From Bog-756 sp963841885 (GTDB lineage: Bacteria > Actinomycetota > Acidimicrobiia > Acidimicrobiales > RAAP-2), in assembly GCA_963841885.1 (NCBI GenBank), contig CAWJEK010000015.1, positions 186,001 through 250,000 on the forward strand: a stretch of DNA of 64,000 nucleotides. Direction: 5' to 3'. This document shows positions 8,105 to 17,450 of the stretch, in pieces. The position numbers and the translations under genes are program-made. How positions within the stretch are numbered: position 1 is the stretch's first letter; every line of letters starts with the position of its first letter. The notes beneath the pieces are model-generated. The model was not told the DNA's origin, ran no database searches, and worked only from the letters and a program-made list of their open reading frames with translations.

Positions 8105-8452
8105 ATGATCGCTGTCAACATCGACCGGACCGAGACGATGGCCCTTCACGATCAGGTCGCCGCCGAGATCCGGCGGGCCATCGCGGACGGTGAGGCGAGC
8201 CCGGGTGAGCGGCTGCCGCTCGCCCGGGACCTGGCGGCGGTTCTCGGCGTCAACAGGAACACCGTGCTGCGTGCCCTGCGGATCCTGCGCGACGAGGGTC
8301 TTCTCGACTTCCAACACGGCCGGGGGATCACCGTGGCCGGAACACCCGAGCGCAGTGCCGTGGTCGAGCGCATCCGAGACCTGATGGAGTACTGCCGGGT
8401 GCGGGGCTACCGCCCCGCCGAGGTGATCCAGATCATCGAGGGGCTGCCCTGA
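8105..8452 (+). CDS. GntR-family transcriptional regulator, short YtrA-like type
   Basis: A 115-residue regulator consisting of a winged helix-turn-helix domain (ALHDQVAAEIRRAIADGE, then LPLARDLAAVLGVNRNTVLRAL, then GLLDFQHGRGITVAG) followed by only about 35 residues. Such short GntR proteins belong to the YtrA subfamily, which usually represses a neighbouring ABC transporter operon. An ABC ATPase and permease follow in the same direction, which fits. ATG codons at 8093 and 8105 are both possible; I prefer 8105 because the domain starts sooner and a TATGAC box lies 7 bases upstream. Confidence 0.88.
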   Translation: MIAVNIDRTETMALHDQVAAEIRRAIADGEASPGERLPLARDLAAVLGVNRNTVLRALRILRDEGLLDFQHGRGITVAGTPERSAVVERIRDLMEYCRVRGYRPAEVIQIIEGLP

Positions 8453-8511
8453 TCCTCCGTCCGCCCCGCCTCCGGCCCCGGCGGAGGACCTGGGGCGTGA
8501 GGCCGTCCTGG

Positions 8512-8517
8512 TACCGT
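8512..8517 (+). promoter_or_regulatory. -10 box ahead of the ABC transporter genes
   Basis: TACCGT followed after 6 bases by an ATG at 8524. That ATG is out of frame with the transporter by one base; removing one base before 8546 would join them. Confidence 0.45.
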
Positions 8518-8545
8518 CGGGCCATGCCTCTCCACCGAACGCCGC

Positions 8546-9469
8546 GTGATCTCGGCGGAGGACCTGACCAAGTCCTACGGTGCGACGCGGGCGGTCGACG
8601 GCCTGACCTTCGCGGTCCGCCCCGGCGTGGTGACCGGATTCCTGGGCCCGAACGGCTCGGGAAAGTCGACGACCATGCGGATGGTGGTCGGCCTCGACCA
8701 TCCCGACGCCGGCGCCGTGACCATCGGCGGTCGGCCGTTCCACGAGCTGCGGTGGCCGTTGCGGGAGGTCGGCGCCCTGCTCGAGGCGAAGGCCATCCAC
8801 CCGGGCCGCACCGCCTACGACCACCTGCTGGCCATGGCCCACACCAACTCCATCCCCCGGGCGCGGGTGGACGAGGTCCTCGGAATGGTCGGCCTCGAGG
8901 GGGTGGCGCGACGTCGGGCCGGCAAGTTCTCCCTCGGGATGAGCCAGCGCCTGGGCATCGCCACCGCCCTGCTGGGCGATCCGGGGGTACTGCTCTTCGA
9001 CGAACCGGTCAACGGCCTCGACCCCGAGGGCATCCTCTGGGTCCGTACCCTCCTCCAGTCACTGGCCGCCGAGGGTCGCACGGTGTTCGTCTCCAGCCAC
9101 CTGATGAGTGAGATGGCACTGACCGCCACCGACCTCGTGGTCATCGGTCGGGGCCGGCTCATCGCCGACACCACGGTGGCCGATTTCATCGCCTCGAACA
9201 CCGTCGCCACGGTCCTGGTCCGCACGCCCTCACCGGAGCAGCTGACGGACGCCCTCCGATCGGCCGGTGCCCGGGTGTCGGCCGATGAGGAGGGTGCCCT
9301 CCTGGTGACGGGCGTCGACGCCACCCGGGTGGGTGACGTGGCCCTGGCCGTCGGGGTGGCCGTGCACGAGTTGCGCCCGGTGCAGGCCAGCCTGGAGCAG
9401 GTCTTCATGGACCTCACCTCCGACATGGTCGACTACCACGGGCACACCCCGGCGGAGGTGGGGACGTGA
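8546..9469 (+). CDS. ABC transporter ATP-binding protein (exporter type)
   Basis: A 307-residue ABC ATPase: Walker A GPNGSGKST near residue 34, signature region FSLGMSQRLG, Walker B VLLFDEP, D-loop NGLDPEG and switch histidine SSHLMSE. The C-terminal extension of about 90 residues is typical of exporters of the DrrA/BcrA type. It energises the permease that follows, and the stop overlaps the permease GTG (GTGA). The start is uncertain: GTG 8546 gives a normal protein, but a -10 box and ATG at 8524 suggest the true start is 22 bases earlier with one extra base in the sequence, adding about seven residues (MPLHRTP). Probably regulated by the GntR protein upstream. Confidence 0.92.
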   Translation: MISAEDLTKSYGATRAVDGLTFAVRPGVVTGFLGPNGSGKSTTMRMVVGLDHPDAGAVTIGGRPFHELRWPLREVGALLEAKAIHPGRTAYDHLLAMAHTNSIPRARVDEVLGMVGLEGVARRRAGKFSLGMSQRLGIATALLGDPGVLLFDEPVNGLDPEGILWVRTLLQSLAAEGRTVFVSSHLMSEMALTATDLVVIGRGRLIADTTVADFIASNTVATVLVRTPSPEQLTDALRSAGARVSADEEGALLVTGVDATRVGDVALAVGVAVHELRPVQASLEQVFMDLTSDMVDYHGHTPAEVGT

Positions 9470-10362
9470 CCACGACCTCGGCGCCGCCGGCGCTCCCCGA
9501 CATCGACCACGGACGTGCCGGACTGTCCGGCCAGATCCGGTCGGAGTGGACCAAGCTGCGCTCGGTCCGCTCCACCTGGGTGTGCCTGGCCATCGTGGTG
9601 GTGGCCGGGGTCGGGTTGTCGGCACTCGTCACCAACGTGGAGGCGGGTCGGTGGGGCAGTCTCGGACTGGCCGACCCCGCGACCTTCGACCCGGTCCGAT
9701 TCAGCCAGACCGGGTCGTTCCTCTCCCAGTTCGTGGTCGGGGTGCTGGGCGCCCTGGTCGTGACCTCGGAGTACGCCACCGGCTCCATCCGGACCACCCT
9801 GTCGGCCACGTCCCGACGAACCACGGTGCTCGCCGCCAAACTCCTGGTCGTCGGCGTGGTCGTCCTGGTGGTCGCCGAAGTGACGGCCTTCGCGTCGTTC
9901 TTCACCGGCCAGGCCGTCCTGTTGGCCCACGGGGCCAAGGCGCTGCCCGCCGGGAGCGGCATCCTCACCCAGGTCACCAGCCCCACCATCCCCTACGTGA
10001 GCCTCTCCGACGGTGGTGCCCTGCGGGCGGTCTTCCTGAGCGGGATCTACCTGGTCCTGCTCGCGCTGCTGGCCTGCGCCATCGGGTTCCTGGTGCGGCA
10101 CACGGCGGGGGCCATCGCCGCCTTCGTCGGGATCCTGCTGGTGCTCCCGCTCATCCTGGACGTGCTCCCCTCGAGCATCTCGGGCGCCTTCGAGAAGTAC
10201 CTGCCCTCCAACCTGGGCCTCGCCATGACCCTGGTCACGACGCGCAAGACCGACTTCGCCGGGGTGCTCCTCCCGCCGTGGCCGTCGGCCGGCCTGCTGG
10301 TGGTCTACACGGTCGCCGTCGTGGCCGTCGCCACTCTCCTCCTGGTGCGCCGGGACGCCTGA
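9466..10362 (+). CDS. ABC transporter permease
   Basis: A 298-residue integral membrane protein with about six hydrophobic helices, in the ABC-2 permease style: a cytoplasmic start with QIRSEWTKLRSVRSTWVCLA, a helix-rich core with LGALVVTSEYATGSIRTTLSA, and a C-terminal helix ending LLLVRRDA. The SEWxKLxSxRST opening is characteristic of actinobacterial ABC-2 permeases. It forms a transporter with the preceding ATPase, to which it is coupled by a GTGA overlap. The substrate is unknown; drugs, peptides or lipids are usual. Confidence 0.88.
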   Translation: MTTTSAPPALPDIDHGRAGLSGQIRSEWTKLRSVRSTWVCLAIVVVAGVGLSALVTNVEAGRWGSLGLADPATFDPVRFSQTGSFLSQFVVGVLGALVVTSEYATGSIRTTLSATSRRTTVLAAKLLVVGVVVLVVAEVTAFASFFTGQAVLLAHGAKALPAGSGILTQVTSPTIPYVSLSDGGALRAVFLSGIYLVLLALLACAIGFLVRHTAGAIAAFVGILLVLPLILDVLPSSISGAFEKYLPSNLGLAMTLVTTRKTDFAGVLLPPWPSAGLLVVYTVAVVAVATLLLVRRDA

Positions 10363-10420
10363 TCGGCCATCACCGCGGTCGCGTCCACCGGGACGGGCGT
10401 GGAGATGGCATCCTGACGTC

Positions 10421-10876
10421 GTGACGACGATCTACGAGGCCGCCGGGGGAGCGGAGGGCATGCTGGCCCTGGCCGCCGCCTGGCACGAACGGGTGCTGGC
10501 CGACGAGGTGGTGAGCCACGCCTTCTCTCACGGCTACCACCCGGACCACACGGCCCGACTCGCCGCCTACTGGGGCGAGGCCCTCGGCGGTCCGGCCGAC
10601 TACTCGGCGTCGTTAGGGGACGAGAGCTCGGTGGTGAGGGCCCACAGTGGCAACGGCGCCCACGACGACATGGACCGGCGGGCGGTGGCGTGCTTCGACG
10701 AAGCCCTCGTCGACGTGGGCATCGCACCGGACTCGGCCCTGCACGGGGTGCTGCACGACTACTTCGACTGGACGACCTCCGCCACGATGGGCCGGTACCC
10801 CGGGTCGGCCGACGACGTCCCCGAAGGCCTGTCGATCCCGCACTGGGACTGGAACGGGTTGGTGGAGCGAGCCTGA
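10421..10876 (+). CDS. Group II truncated haemoglobin
   Basis: A 151-residue haem protein of the trHbO type, which binds oxygen or nitric oxide and may have peroxidase or NO-detoxifying activity. Family features are IYEAAGGAEGMLALAAAWHERV at the start (split here as two helices), HAFSHGYHPDH, LAAYWGEALGGP, VVRAHSGNGAH, and DYFDWTTSATMGRY with the conserved tryptophan of helix G. The GTG start at 10421 leaves a compact protein. It stands alone between the ABC transporter and a convergent methyltransferase gene. Confidence 0.9.
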   Translation: MTTIYEAAGGAEGMLALAAAWHERVLADEVVSHAFSHGYHPDHTARLAAYWGEALGGPADYSASLGDESSVVRAHSGNGAHDDMDRRAVACFDEALVDVGIAPDSALHGVLHDYFDWTTSATMGRYPGSADDVPEGLSIPHWDWNGLVERA

Positions 10877-10929
10877 CCACGGTGGCCCGATCCGGCCGCG
10901 ACGTCCGTGGGCGGGGTGACGCCATCCAT

Positions 10930-11775
10930 TCAATTTCCCGGAGGTGACGTCTCGCCGTGCCGCTCCCGCGCGGCGGTGACGACCTTGGTGGCGTAGCGCA
11001 CCATGAACCGGCCGCCTATCGCGTCGATGGCGAGCCCAAGGCCCTCGAGCAGCTCCGCCAGACGCTCCGGCGGCAGCTGGTGCATGCCCCCGTTGGTGGG
11101 CACCTGGTCGAGCCAACTGTCACGGGTGTACGTGTGCTGCCAGTCGAAGTGCCACCGCTCGGGCTCCCCGAACCCACCGGCCTCACGGAGGCCGTCCACC
11201 GCCCGGTCGCACAGCGATTCGTAGGCGTCGAGCCCCGGAGACGCCGCCCGGGCGAAGGGGGATCCGGGCATCACCCGTTGGTACACCTCGGCGAAGGCCC
11301 GGCCGAGGTCGGGTGGAGGCTCGAACGTGTTCCAGAACACGGCCAGTCGACCGTCGGGGCGCAGTGCCTCGGCCGCCTTCGTCGCCCCGGCCACCGGATC
11401 CACCCAGTGCCAGGACTGGCCGGCCACCACCGCGTCGAACCGGCGACCGAGCGGATCCCACTCCTCGAACGTGGCGATGTCGACCTCGAACCCGTTCCGT
11501 CGGGCCACCTCGCCCATCCGCTCGTCCGGGTCGACCCCCGACACCCGGCAGCCGTGCGCGGCGAACTGGCGGGCGACGATGCCGGTGCCGATCCCGACAT
11601 CGAGGACGTCCGGGCCCGGGCTCACATCGATGATGTGCTCGACCATGACATCGGGATACCGGGGGCGCGCCCGGTCGTAGCGGTCGGCGTCGGCGCCGAA
11701 GGACTGGGCCACGACGCGGGTGCGGGCGTCGTCGAACTCGGGGGGAGGTTGGCTCCCCTGAGGGGCCGCGGACAT
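10930..11775 (-). CDS. Class I SAM-dependent methyltransferase
   Basis: A 281-residue methyltransferase. Motif I is VLDVGIGTGIVARQFAAHG with the SAM-binding glycines, followed by GVDPDERM (acidic end of strand 2), FDAVVAGQSWHWVDP (motif with the substrate-side W-H-W) and LRPDGRLAVFWNTFEPP. The QSWHW stretch is typical of a family related to trans-aconitate and biotin-type methyltransferases whose substrates are mostly unknown. ATG 11775 follows CATAGT by 7 bases. No operon partner. Confidence 0.88.
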   Translation of the reverse strand: MSAAPQGSQPPPEFDDARTRVVAQSFGADADRYDRARPRYPDVMVEHIIDVSPGPDVLDVGIGTGIVARQFAAHGCRVSGVDPDERMGEVARRNGFEVDIATFEEWDPLGRRFDAVVAGQSWHWVDPVAGATKAAEALRPDGRLAVFWNTFEPPPDLGRAFAEVYQRVMPGSPFARAASPGLDAYESLCDRAVDGLREAGGFGEPERWHFDWQHTYTRDSWLDQVPTNGGMHQLPPERLAELLEGLGLAIDAIGGRFMVRYATKVVTAARERHGETSPPGN

Positions 11776-11782
11776 GCCCCCC

Positions 11783-11788
11783 ACTATG
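11783..11788 (-). promoter_or_regulatory. -10 box of a leaderless promoter for the methyltransferase
   Basis: CATAGT on the minus strand, 7 bases before the ATG at 11775. Confidence 0.4.
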
Positions 11789-11861
11789 GGTAGGCGCCGG
11801 GACGGAGCGCAAGGGGTTGACCGCACCCCGGGTTGCGCCGGTGCGACGCGGCGCCGCACCC

Positions 11862-12728
11862 TCAGCCCAGGCCGGAGGCCGCCACCACAGTCCGGGAGAG
11901 GGGTCGGACGAGGCCCCGCAGTGTTCCGCAGCCCACTTCGCCGATGGCCTCGTAGGCATGGACGGCCAGGCGGTCGGTGTCCTCCTCGATGGAGGTGCGG
12001 ACGGCGGCGCCCTCCTCGCTGAGGGCCAGGTGCTCGGCCGACGCCGACGGTCGCAGCCAACCACGCTCCCGCAGCGAGACGGCCGCGTCGTCCCACTCCT
12101 CGTCGGTCCAGCCCCGCGTGTCCTTCAGCAGCGACGTGGGAAGGTCCGCGGTGGCCTCGTGGAGCACCAGCGCCTCGATACCGGTGATCCCACGGTCGAC
12201 CAGCAGGGCGATGTGGCCGTCGCCACGGTACTCACGCAACAGGGTCTGGGCGTGCCACAGGGTCTCGAGCGGCGCGTCCGGCCAGGGGAGGTCGGCGTGG
12301 CCTCCGAAGAGGGGGCGTCCCTCGGTGCACTCGCAGGCCCGGAGCGCGGCGCGTCGGGCCAGTTCGGCGGCGGTCCGCACGTCGTCGGAATCGGCGGCGG
12401 GCCCGAGCATCCGGCGCAGGGCGGCCCCCGCCACCTCGGTGCGGGCCTCGAGCACGGCGGACGGCGTGGTGCGGTCCCACACCCCGTCCATCGACTCGTG
12501 CACCAGGGACGGCTTGAAGTTGAAGAAGGTGGAGACGACCGTTCCGGCGCTGACGGCACCCATCGGAGCCGAGCGGGAGGCGAAGTACCCGGCCCGCCCC
12601 CCGATGCCCAGCCGGGCGTAGGAGGCGTCGGCCTCGGGGGCGAAGTACACCATGCCGTGCAACGGCTCGAGGGTGCGCCACGTCTTGCGGGCGGTGACGG
12701 CGCTGATGGGGGAGGGTCGCTCGGGCAT
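11862..12728 (-). CDS. SCO6745-type protein (MarR-like helix-turn-helix family)
   Basis: A 288-residue protein of the actinobacterial SCO6745 family, distantly related to MarR regulators. Typical stretches are ARKTWRTLEPLHGMVYFAPEA, then YFASRSAPMGAVSAGTVVSTFFNF, and a C-terminal winged-helix-like part with TDEEWDDAAVSLRERGWL and SEEGAAVRTSIEEDTDRLA. The N-terminal half looks like a ligand-binding domain. Regulation of a specific target cannot be inferred. ATG 12728 sits 5 bases after TAGCGT, another leaderless-type start. Confidence 0.82.
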   Translation of the reverse strand: MPERPSPISAVTARKTWRTLEPLHGMVYFAPEADASYARLGIGGRAGYFASRSAPMGAVSAGTVVSTFFNFKPSLVHESMDGVWDRTTPSAVLEARTEVAGAALRRMLGPAADSDDVRTAAELARRAALRACECTEGRPLFGGHADLPWPDAPLETLWHAQTLLREYRGDGHIALLVDRGITGIEALVLHEATADLPTSLLKDTRGWTDEEWDDAAVSLRERGWLRPSASAEHLALSEEGAAVRTSIEEDTDRLAVHAYEAIGEVGCGTLRGLVRPLSRTVVAASGLG

Positions 12729-12733
12729 GGCCC

Positions 12734-12739
12734 ACGCTA
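12734..12739 (-). promoter_or_regulatory. -10 box of a leaderless promoter for the SCO6745-type gene
   Basis: TAGCGT on the minus strand, 5 bases before the ATG at 12728. Confidence 0.4.
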
Positions 12740-12858
12740 ACCGACGGACCGGCTCGGACGGTCCCGTATAGTGCTGGTGGACGGGCATCGCGGTGCCGTG
12801 CACCGGCACGGATGGGCGGGGCCCGGAGCACTCTGGACGCAGGACACAGGAGTCGGTG

Positions 12859-13089
12859 ATGTTGAACGGTGTCTCGGGCATGGTGGGCGAGACGGCGGTG
12901 GTCACCAAGGAGCTGGCCGGACCGCATCAGCCCGGCTCGGTGCTGGCCCGGGGCGAGGAGTGGTTCGCCCGGGCGATGTTTCCCGGGACCCGCATCGCCC
13001 CGGGCACCGAGGTGGTCGTCGCCGACGTCGAGCGAGGTCTCCTCGTCTGCTATCCGGCCGAAGGCGCCTATCCGGCCGTCGGCAGCTGA
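12859..13089 (+). CDS. NfeD-like C-terminal (OB-fold) domain protein
   Basis: A 76-residue protein with the pattern of the soluble beta-barrel domain found at the end of NfeD proteins: SGMVGETAVVTKEL, PGSVLARGEEWFARAM and APGTEVVVADVERGLLV. It lacks the serine-protease and membrane parts of full-length NfeD. The start at 12859 (ATG) follows an AGGAG site by about 7 bases; a GTG directly before it is also possible. It precedes an SPFH protein in the same direction, the usual NfeD-stomatin pairing for membrane microdomains. Confidence 0.75.
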   Translation: MLNGVSGMVGETAVVTKELAGPHQPGSVLARGEEWFARAMFPGTRIAPGTEVVVADVERGLLVCYPAEGAYPAVGS

Positions 13090-13212
13090 CATCCTCGGCG
13101 GCCGACACCCCGGTGGACGGGGGCGGGATGGCGGCCCGTCGGGGCCAGCTGTCGCCGGACGCGCTGTGCGGAGGGCCGCCGGTGCCTAAGGTGTCACCAG
13201 GAGGTGGTGACC

Positions 13213-14205
13213 ATGATCATCGGATCCGTGGGAGTAGCCATCGGAGTGGCGGTGGTGGCGTTCTTCATCTTCGCCCTCATCGTCGTCTTCTTGAAGTCCT
13301 GCCTCAAGGTGGTCCAGCAGGGCTGCGTCGGGGTGGTCAAGCGGTTCGGCGAGTTCAAGACGATCAAGCAGCCGGGGCTGCACGTCCTGATGCCCCTGGC
13401 CGACCGGATGGACAAGGTCGACGTCCGCGAGTTCCCACGGACCGGCGACCAGCAGGCGGTCATCACCAAGGACAACGTGTCGCTGTGGGTCAGCGCCACC
13501 ATCTTCTGCCAGGTAACCGACGTGAAGCTGGCCCTGTTCGAGGTCAACGACTTCGGCCTGGCCATCGACCAGATGGCCCGCACGGCGCTGCGCGCCGTGT
13601 TCGGTGAGCTGACCCTCGACGAGTCGCTGTCCGAGCGCGAGACGATCAACGCCAAGATGCAGGACCACATGGCCGAGGCCACCCTCAAGTGGGGCGTCCG
13701 GTTGAACCGGATCGAGATCCTCGACATCACGCCTCCGACGAACGTGCTCCAGGCCATGTCCGAACAGAAGGAGGCCGAACAGCACAAGCGGGCGGCCATC
13801 TTGAAGTCCGAGGGCGAGCAGCAGGCGGCCATCAACAGCGCGGAGGGCCGCAAGCAGGCCAACGTGCTCGAGGCCGAGGGCCAGAAGCAGGCGTCGATCC
13901 TGGCGGCCGAAGCGCAGAAGCAGGTCCTCGAGCTCCGGGCGGACGGTGAGAAGCGGGCGGCCACCCTCCGGGGTGAAGGGGACGCGGCGGCGCTCGATGC
14001 CATCGACAGGGTCGGGATCCACCCCAACACCTTGGCCTTCAAGCAGCTCCAGGCCCTGCAGGCGGTGGCCATGTCACCCAACGCCAAGGTGGTCGTCCCC
14101 TACGAGGCCGCCGGCCTGGTGGGGGCCGCCTCCGTACTGGTCGGGGCCCTGAAGGACGCCGGCGGCGCCGACGTACCGGTCGCCGGGAACGGTAAGTCCG
14201 CCTGA
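13213..14205 (+). CDS. SPFH-domain (stomatin/slipin-like) membrane protein
   Basis: A 330-residue protein with an N-terminal membrane helix (about residues 5-28), an SPFH domain (KVVQQGCVGVVKRFGEFKTI, then VPLADRMDKVDVRE-like and TKDNVSLWVSATIFCQVTD) and a long Ala/Glu/Lys/Gln coiled coil (about 180-270, repeated EGxxQA and EGxKQA units). Such proteins form oligomeric membrane scaffolds and often act with NfeD partners. The ATG at 13213 was chosen because AGGAGGT lies 7 bases upstream; two in-frame GTG codons just before it are part of or too close to that site. A TAAGGT box near 13188 is a plausible promoter. Confidence 0.92.
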   Translation: MIIGSVGVAIGVAVVAFFIFALIVVFLKSCLKVVQQGCVGVVKRFGEFKTIKQPGLHVLMPLADRMDKVDVREFPRTGDQQAVITKDNVSLWVSATIFCQVTDVKLALFEVNDFGLAIDQMARTALRAVFGELTLDESLSERETINAKMQDHMAEATLKWGVRLNRIEILDITPPTNVLQAMSEQKEAEQHKRAAILKSEGEQQAAINSAEGRKQANVLEAEGQKQASILAAEAQKQVLELRADGEKRAATLRGEGDAAALDAIDRVGIHPNTLAFKQLQALQAVAMSPNAKVVVPYEAAGLVGAASVLVGALKDAGGADVPVAGNGKSA

Positions 14206-14230
14206 CCCCGGCCGGCCGGAGCCGGCGCGG

Positions 14231-15830
14231 CTACTTCATCTCCACCATGTCGAGGTAGTCGTCGCGCCAGTGGGTGAAGACCTCGTCGGGCAGCTTGAGG
14301 GCGTGGGTGGGTTCGAGGGCCTCGACGAAGGCACGGTCGTGGCTGACCACCACCACGGTCCCCGGCCAGTCGGAGAGCATGGTGCCGACCGCCTCGATGG
14401 ACGTCGGGTCGAGGTTGTTGGTCGGCTCGTCCAGTAGGAGGACGTTGGCCTGTCCGGCCGCCAGCATGGCCAGACCGAGCTTGGCCCGCTCGCCCCCCGA
14501 GAGGGTCTTGGGCATCTGGTAGGCGACGTCGCCGACGAGGCCGAACGAGCCCAGCAGCGCCCGGCGTTCGGACTCCTTGGTCAGGATGCGGTCGTCGATG
14601 TTGTCGAGCACGCTCACCGACAGGTCGACCTGCTCGTGCTCCTGGGCGAAGTAGCCGAGGGCCACGTTGACGCCGGGCTCGACGTGACCCGAGGTCGGCT
14701 CCTGGACCCCGGCCAGGCAGCGCAAGCAGGCTGGACTTCCCGGCGCCGTTGCGCCCGATGACCACCACCCGGTCGCCCCGTCGGCAGTGGAAGTCGACGT
14801 CGGCCAGCACGGTGTGGGCGTCGTAGCGGACGACCAGGTGCTCGACCCGCAGCGGGACCTCGCCCGACCGGGTCGGGGTGGGGAGGGAGAACGAGCTCTT
14901 CCTCTCGCGTCGGTGGACCTCCGTGCGACCGGACTCCAGGCGCTCGACCCGCTTGTCCAGTGACTTGGCGATGCGGGCCCGGCGGTTCGTGCTGCCGCGC
15001 ATGGAGTCGGCGAGCTTGGAGAGCCGGTCGATCTCGCGCCCCTCGAGCTGGGCCGACCGCTCGCGTTGGGACTGGTCGGCCTCCAGCTGGACGAGGTACG
15101 AGGAGTAGTTGCCCTTGAACTCGGTCAGCCGGGCGTCGGACAGGTGCAGCACCTTGTTGATCGACCGGTCGAGCAGCTTGAGGTCGTGCGAGACGACGAG
15201 GATGGCCCCGGGGAAGGTCTCGAGCTCGTTCATCAGCCACGCCTTGGCCGGACGGTCGAGGTGGTTGGTGGGTTCGTCGAGGATCATGGTGTCCGGACCC
15301 TGGAAGAGGATGCGGATCAGGTCGACCCGTCGGCGCTGGCCGCCCGAGAGGCTCTCGATGTCCTCGAGCAGCAGCTCCTGGCGGAGTCCCAGACCGTCGG
15401 CCAGGCGCGCCATCGTGGCCTCGGCCTCGTAGCCACCGTTCTCCCGGAACTGTTCCTCGAGGTCGGAGAACAGGGCGATGTTCTCGGTGGAGGGGTCCTT
15501 GGCCATCTGGTTCCGGGCCTTGCCGAGGGCGTCGTCCAGGACGTCCAGCCCCCGGCCCGAGAGCACGTGGGAGAAGCCGTTGGGCTCGAGTCCCAGGCCG
15601 TGGGGCTCGGGCACCTGGGGCAGGTAGCCGTAGGTCCCGCGGATGGCCGCACTGCCCGTCGAGCGCACGTTGCGACCCGGCTCGCTGATGACGACGGAGA
15701 TGAAGGTGGACTTGCCGGTGCCGTTGCGCCCGACGAGGCCGACCTTCTCTCCGGCGCCGACCACGAACGAGGCGTCGCGCAGGAGGGTGCGGTCGCCGAT
15801 CTCGATGGTGAGGGAGGAGCCGACGATCAT
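14231..15830 (-). CDS. ABC-F family ATPase (frameshifted as sequenced)
   Basis: A soluble twin-ATPase protein of the ABC-F class, which acts on ribosomes (translation factor or antibiotic protection). The first ATPase has GLVGRNGTGKSTF, LSGGQRRRVDLIRILF and MILDEPTNHLD; a charged linker follows; the second has VVVIGRNGAGKSS, LSGGERAKLGLAML and LLLDEPTNNLD. The frame breaks inside the second Walker A helix near 14725: the strand reads CTGCTTGCGCTGCC where CTGCTGCGCTGCC would continue the protein (SLLRCLAG). Removing that one base gives a normal 532-residue protein, so I regard this as a probable sequence error. The gene converges tail-to-tail with the SPFH gene. The ATG at 15830 has no clear ribosome-binding site. 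Confidence 0.88.
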
Positions 15831-15971
15831 GGGAGTGGGGGAGTTCCGACCGTTGCGGGGGGACGGGTCCCGGTCCGGAGCCGGGGTGCCCGGCGAGGTC
15901 GACGACTCCAGTCTCCCACAAGCCGACCCGGGTCCGGTCGGCGGGGTGCTCGGGTCACCGGGGTTGCGGAC

Positions 15972-17450
15972 TCAGCGCCGGGAGGCCCGGACGGTCGCCC
16001 GTCGGCGCAGGGTGCGGGCCACGCGCCGCACCCGGGCCCGGCGGTGGTTCACCATGGCCCGGAAGGCGAACTGGTGAATGGGCCAGAGGGCCCACCAGTA
16101 GGCCATGCCCAGCACCCCCTTGGTGCGCAGGGAGCCGACCTGCTCGATGGCCGGAGGACCGTCGGGGGCCACCCGGAACCCCAGCCACGCTTCGCCGCAG
16201 AACCACTCGTAGGAGCGCAGCACCAGGGCCTCCTCCTCCCGGACGACGATGGTCCACCAGTCCACGCGGTTACCGGGGGTCATCGCCGGGGGACGTCCCA
16301 GGCGGAGGTCCTCGCCGAACCAGTGGCCGAGGGTGATGCGCAACAGCCAGGCCAGGGGCAGGCCGTACCAGGAGAGTTTCCCGCCGATGTCGTCGAGATC
16401 CTCGGCGAATCCGGTGACCCGGCCGTCGGCACCGACGTCGGCGGGACGGAGCAGGGCGTGGGACCGATCGGTGTACACGCCCTCCTCCAGGCCGTGGTGG
16501 CGGGCGAACAGCGTCGCCGTGATCCAGTCCGCCTGGGTGTCGAGGGCGGCCCGGATGGCCTGTTCGACGGTGAGGGGCCGGACGGCGAAGGCGGCGTCGG
16601 TCCGGGCGCGGGTGTGCACGGTCACCTCGTTGGCGAGGCTCTCGATCAGGGCGTGGCTGACGGTGGCGTCCACCGGGGTGACGAAGTCGACCCAGTGGGC
16701 CGAGAGGGCCGGCGTCAACACCGGGACCTTGACCACCAGCCGGGGGCGCAGGCCACGGACGGCTGCATAGGTGTCCATCATCTGTCGGTACGTGGTGGCG
16801 TCGGTGCAGCCGATCTCGTAGATGTCGGGCTCCACCGCCGTCGACTGCACCAGGTAGTCCAGCAGGTCGCCGAGGGCGATGGGCTGGGTCGGGGTGTTGA
16901 CCCAGCGGGGGCACACCATCATGGGGAGCCGCTCGGTCAGGTAGCGGACCATCTCGAAGGAGATGCTGCCGGCCCCGAGGACCACGGCGGCACGGAGCTC
17001 GACGACCGGCACGCCGGTGGACCCGAGGACGGCCCCGACCTCCTGGCGGCTCGACAGATGGGTGGACAGGTCGTCGTGGCCGAGGCCCCCGAGGTAGACG
17101 ATGCGTCCCACGCCGGCCCGGGCCGCGGCCTGGGCGAATGCGGTGGCGAGGGTCCGGTCCCGATCGGCGAACCCGGCGCCTCCCGCCATGGCGTGGACGA
17201 GGTAGTAGGCGACCGAGCAACCGGTCAGGGCCCCGGCTACGGCGTCGGCGTCCCCGATGTCGGTGACGTGGATGGTGACGTGGTCACGGGGGTGGAACCC
17301 GGCAGGGTCGCGGAGCAGTGCGTGGACCTCGTATCCCTCGGCCACCAGGCGGGGGACCAGATGGGTGCCGACGAAGCCGCGTGCCCCGGCCACGGCGACA
17401 CGCGTCCGGACGTCGGGGGACGGCCCGCCCCCGGGTCCGGGCCCGCTCAT
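15972..17450 (-). CDS. NAD(P)H-binding protein with DUF2867 domain
   Basis: A 492-residue protein. Residues 1 to about 300 are an atypical short-chain dehydrogenase/NmrA-like domain with the dinucleotide motif VAVAGARGFVGTHLVPRL. Residues from about 310 form DUF2867, with SYEWFCGEAWLGFRV and a C-terminal GMAYWWALWPIHQFAFRAM. Family members are annotated as epimerase-like or complex-I-assembly-like; the reaction is unknown. The C-terminus is strongly basic. Its ATG overlaps the stop of the dus gene (ATGA), so it is the third gene of a maf-dus operon. Confidence 0.85.
   Translation of the reverse strand: MSGPGPGGGPSPDVRTRVAVAGARGFVGTHLVPRLVAEGYEVHALLRDPAGFHPRDHVTIHVTDIGDADAVAGALTGCSVAYYLVHAMAGGAGFADRDRTLATAFAQAAARAGVGRIVYLGGLGHDDLSTHLSSRQEVGAVLGSTGVPVVELRAAVVLGAGSISFEMVRYLTERLPMMVCPRWVNTPTQPIALGDLLDYLVQSTAVEPDIYEIGCTDATTYRQMMDTYAAVRGLRPRLVVKVPVLTPALSAHWVDFVTPVDATVSHALIESLANEVTVHTRARTDAAFAVRPLTVEQAIRAALDTQADWITATLFARHHGLEEGVYTDRSHALLRPADVGADGRVTGFAEDLDDIGGKLSWYGLPLAWLLRITLGHWFGEDLRLGRPPAMTPGNRVDWWTIVVREEEALVLRSYEWFCGEAWLGFRVAPDGPPAIEQVGSLRTKGVLGMAYWWALWPIHQFAFRAMVNHRRARVRRVARTLRRRATVRASRR

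Noticed and set aside
12859..13089. Full-length NfeD protease
   Set aside because: Only the C-terminal beta-barrel domain is present; there is no protease or membrane part in the adjacent sequence.
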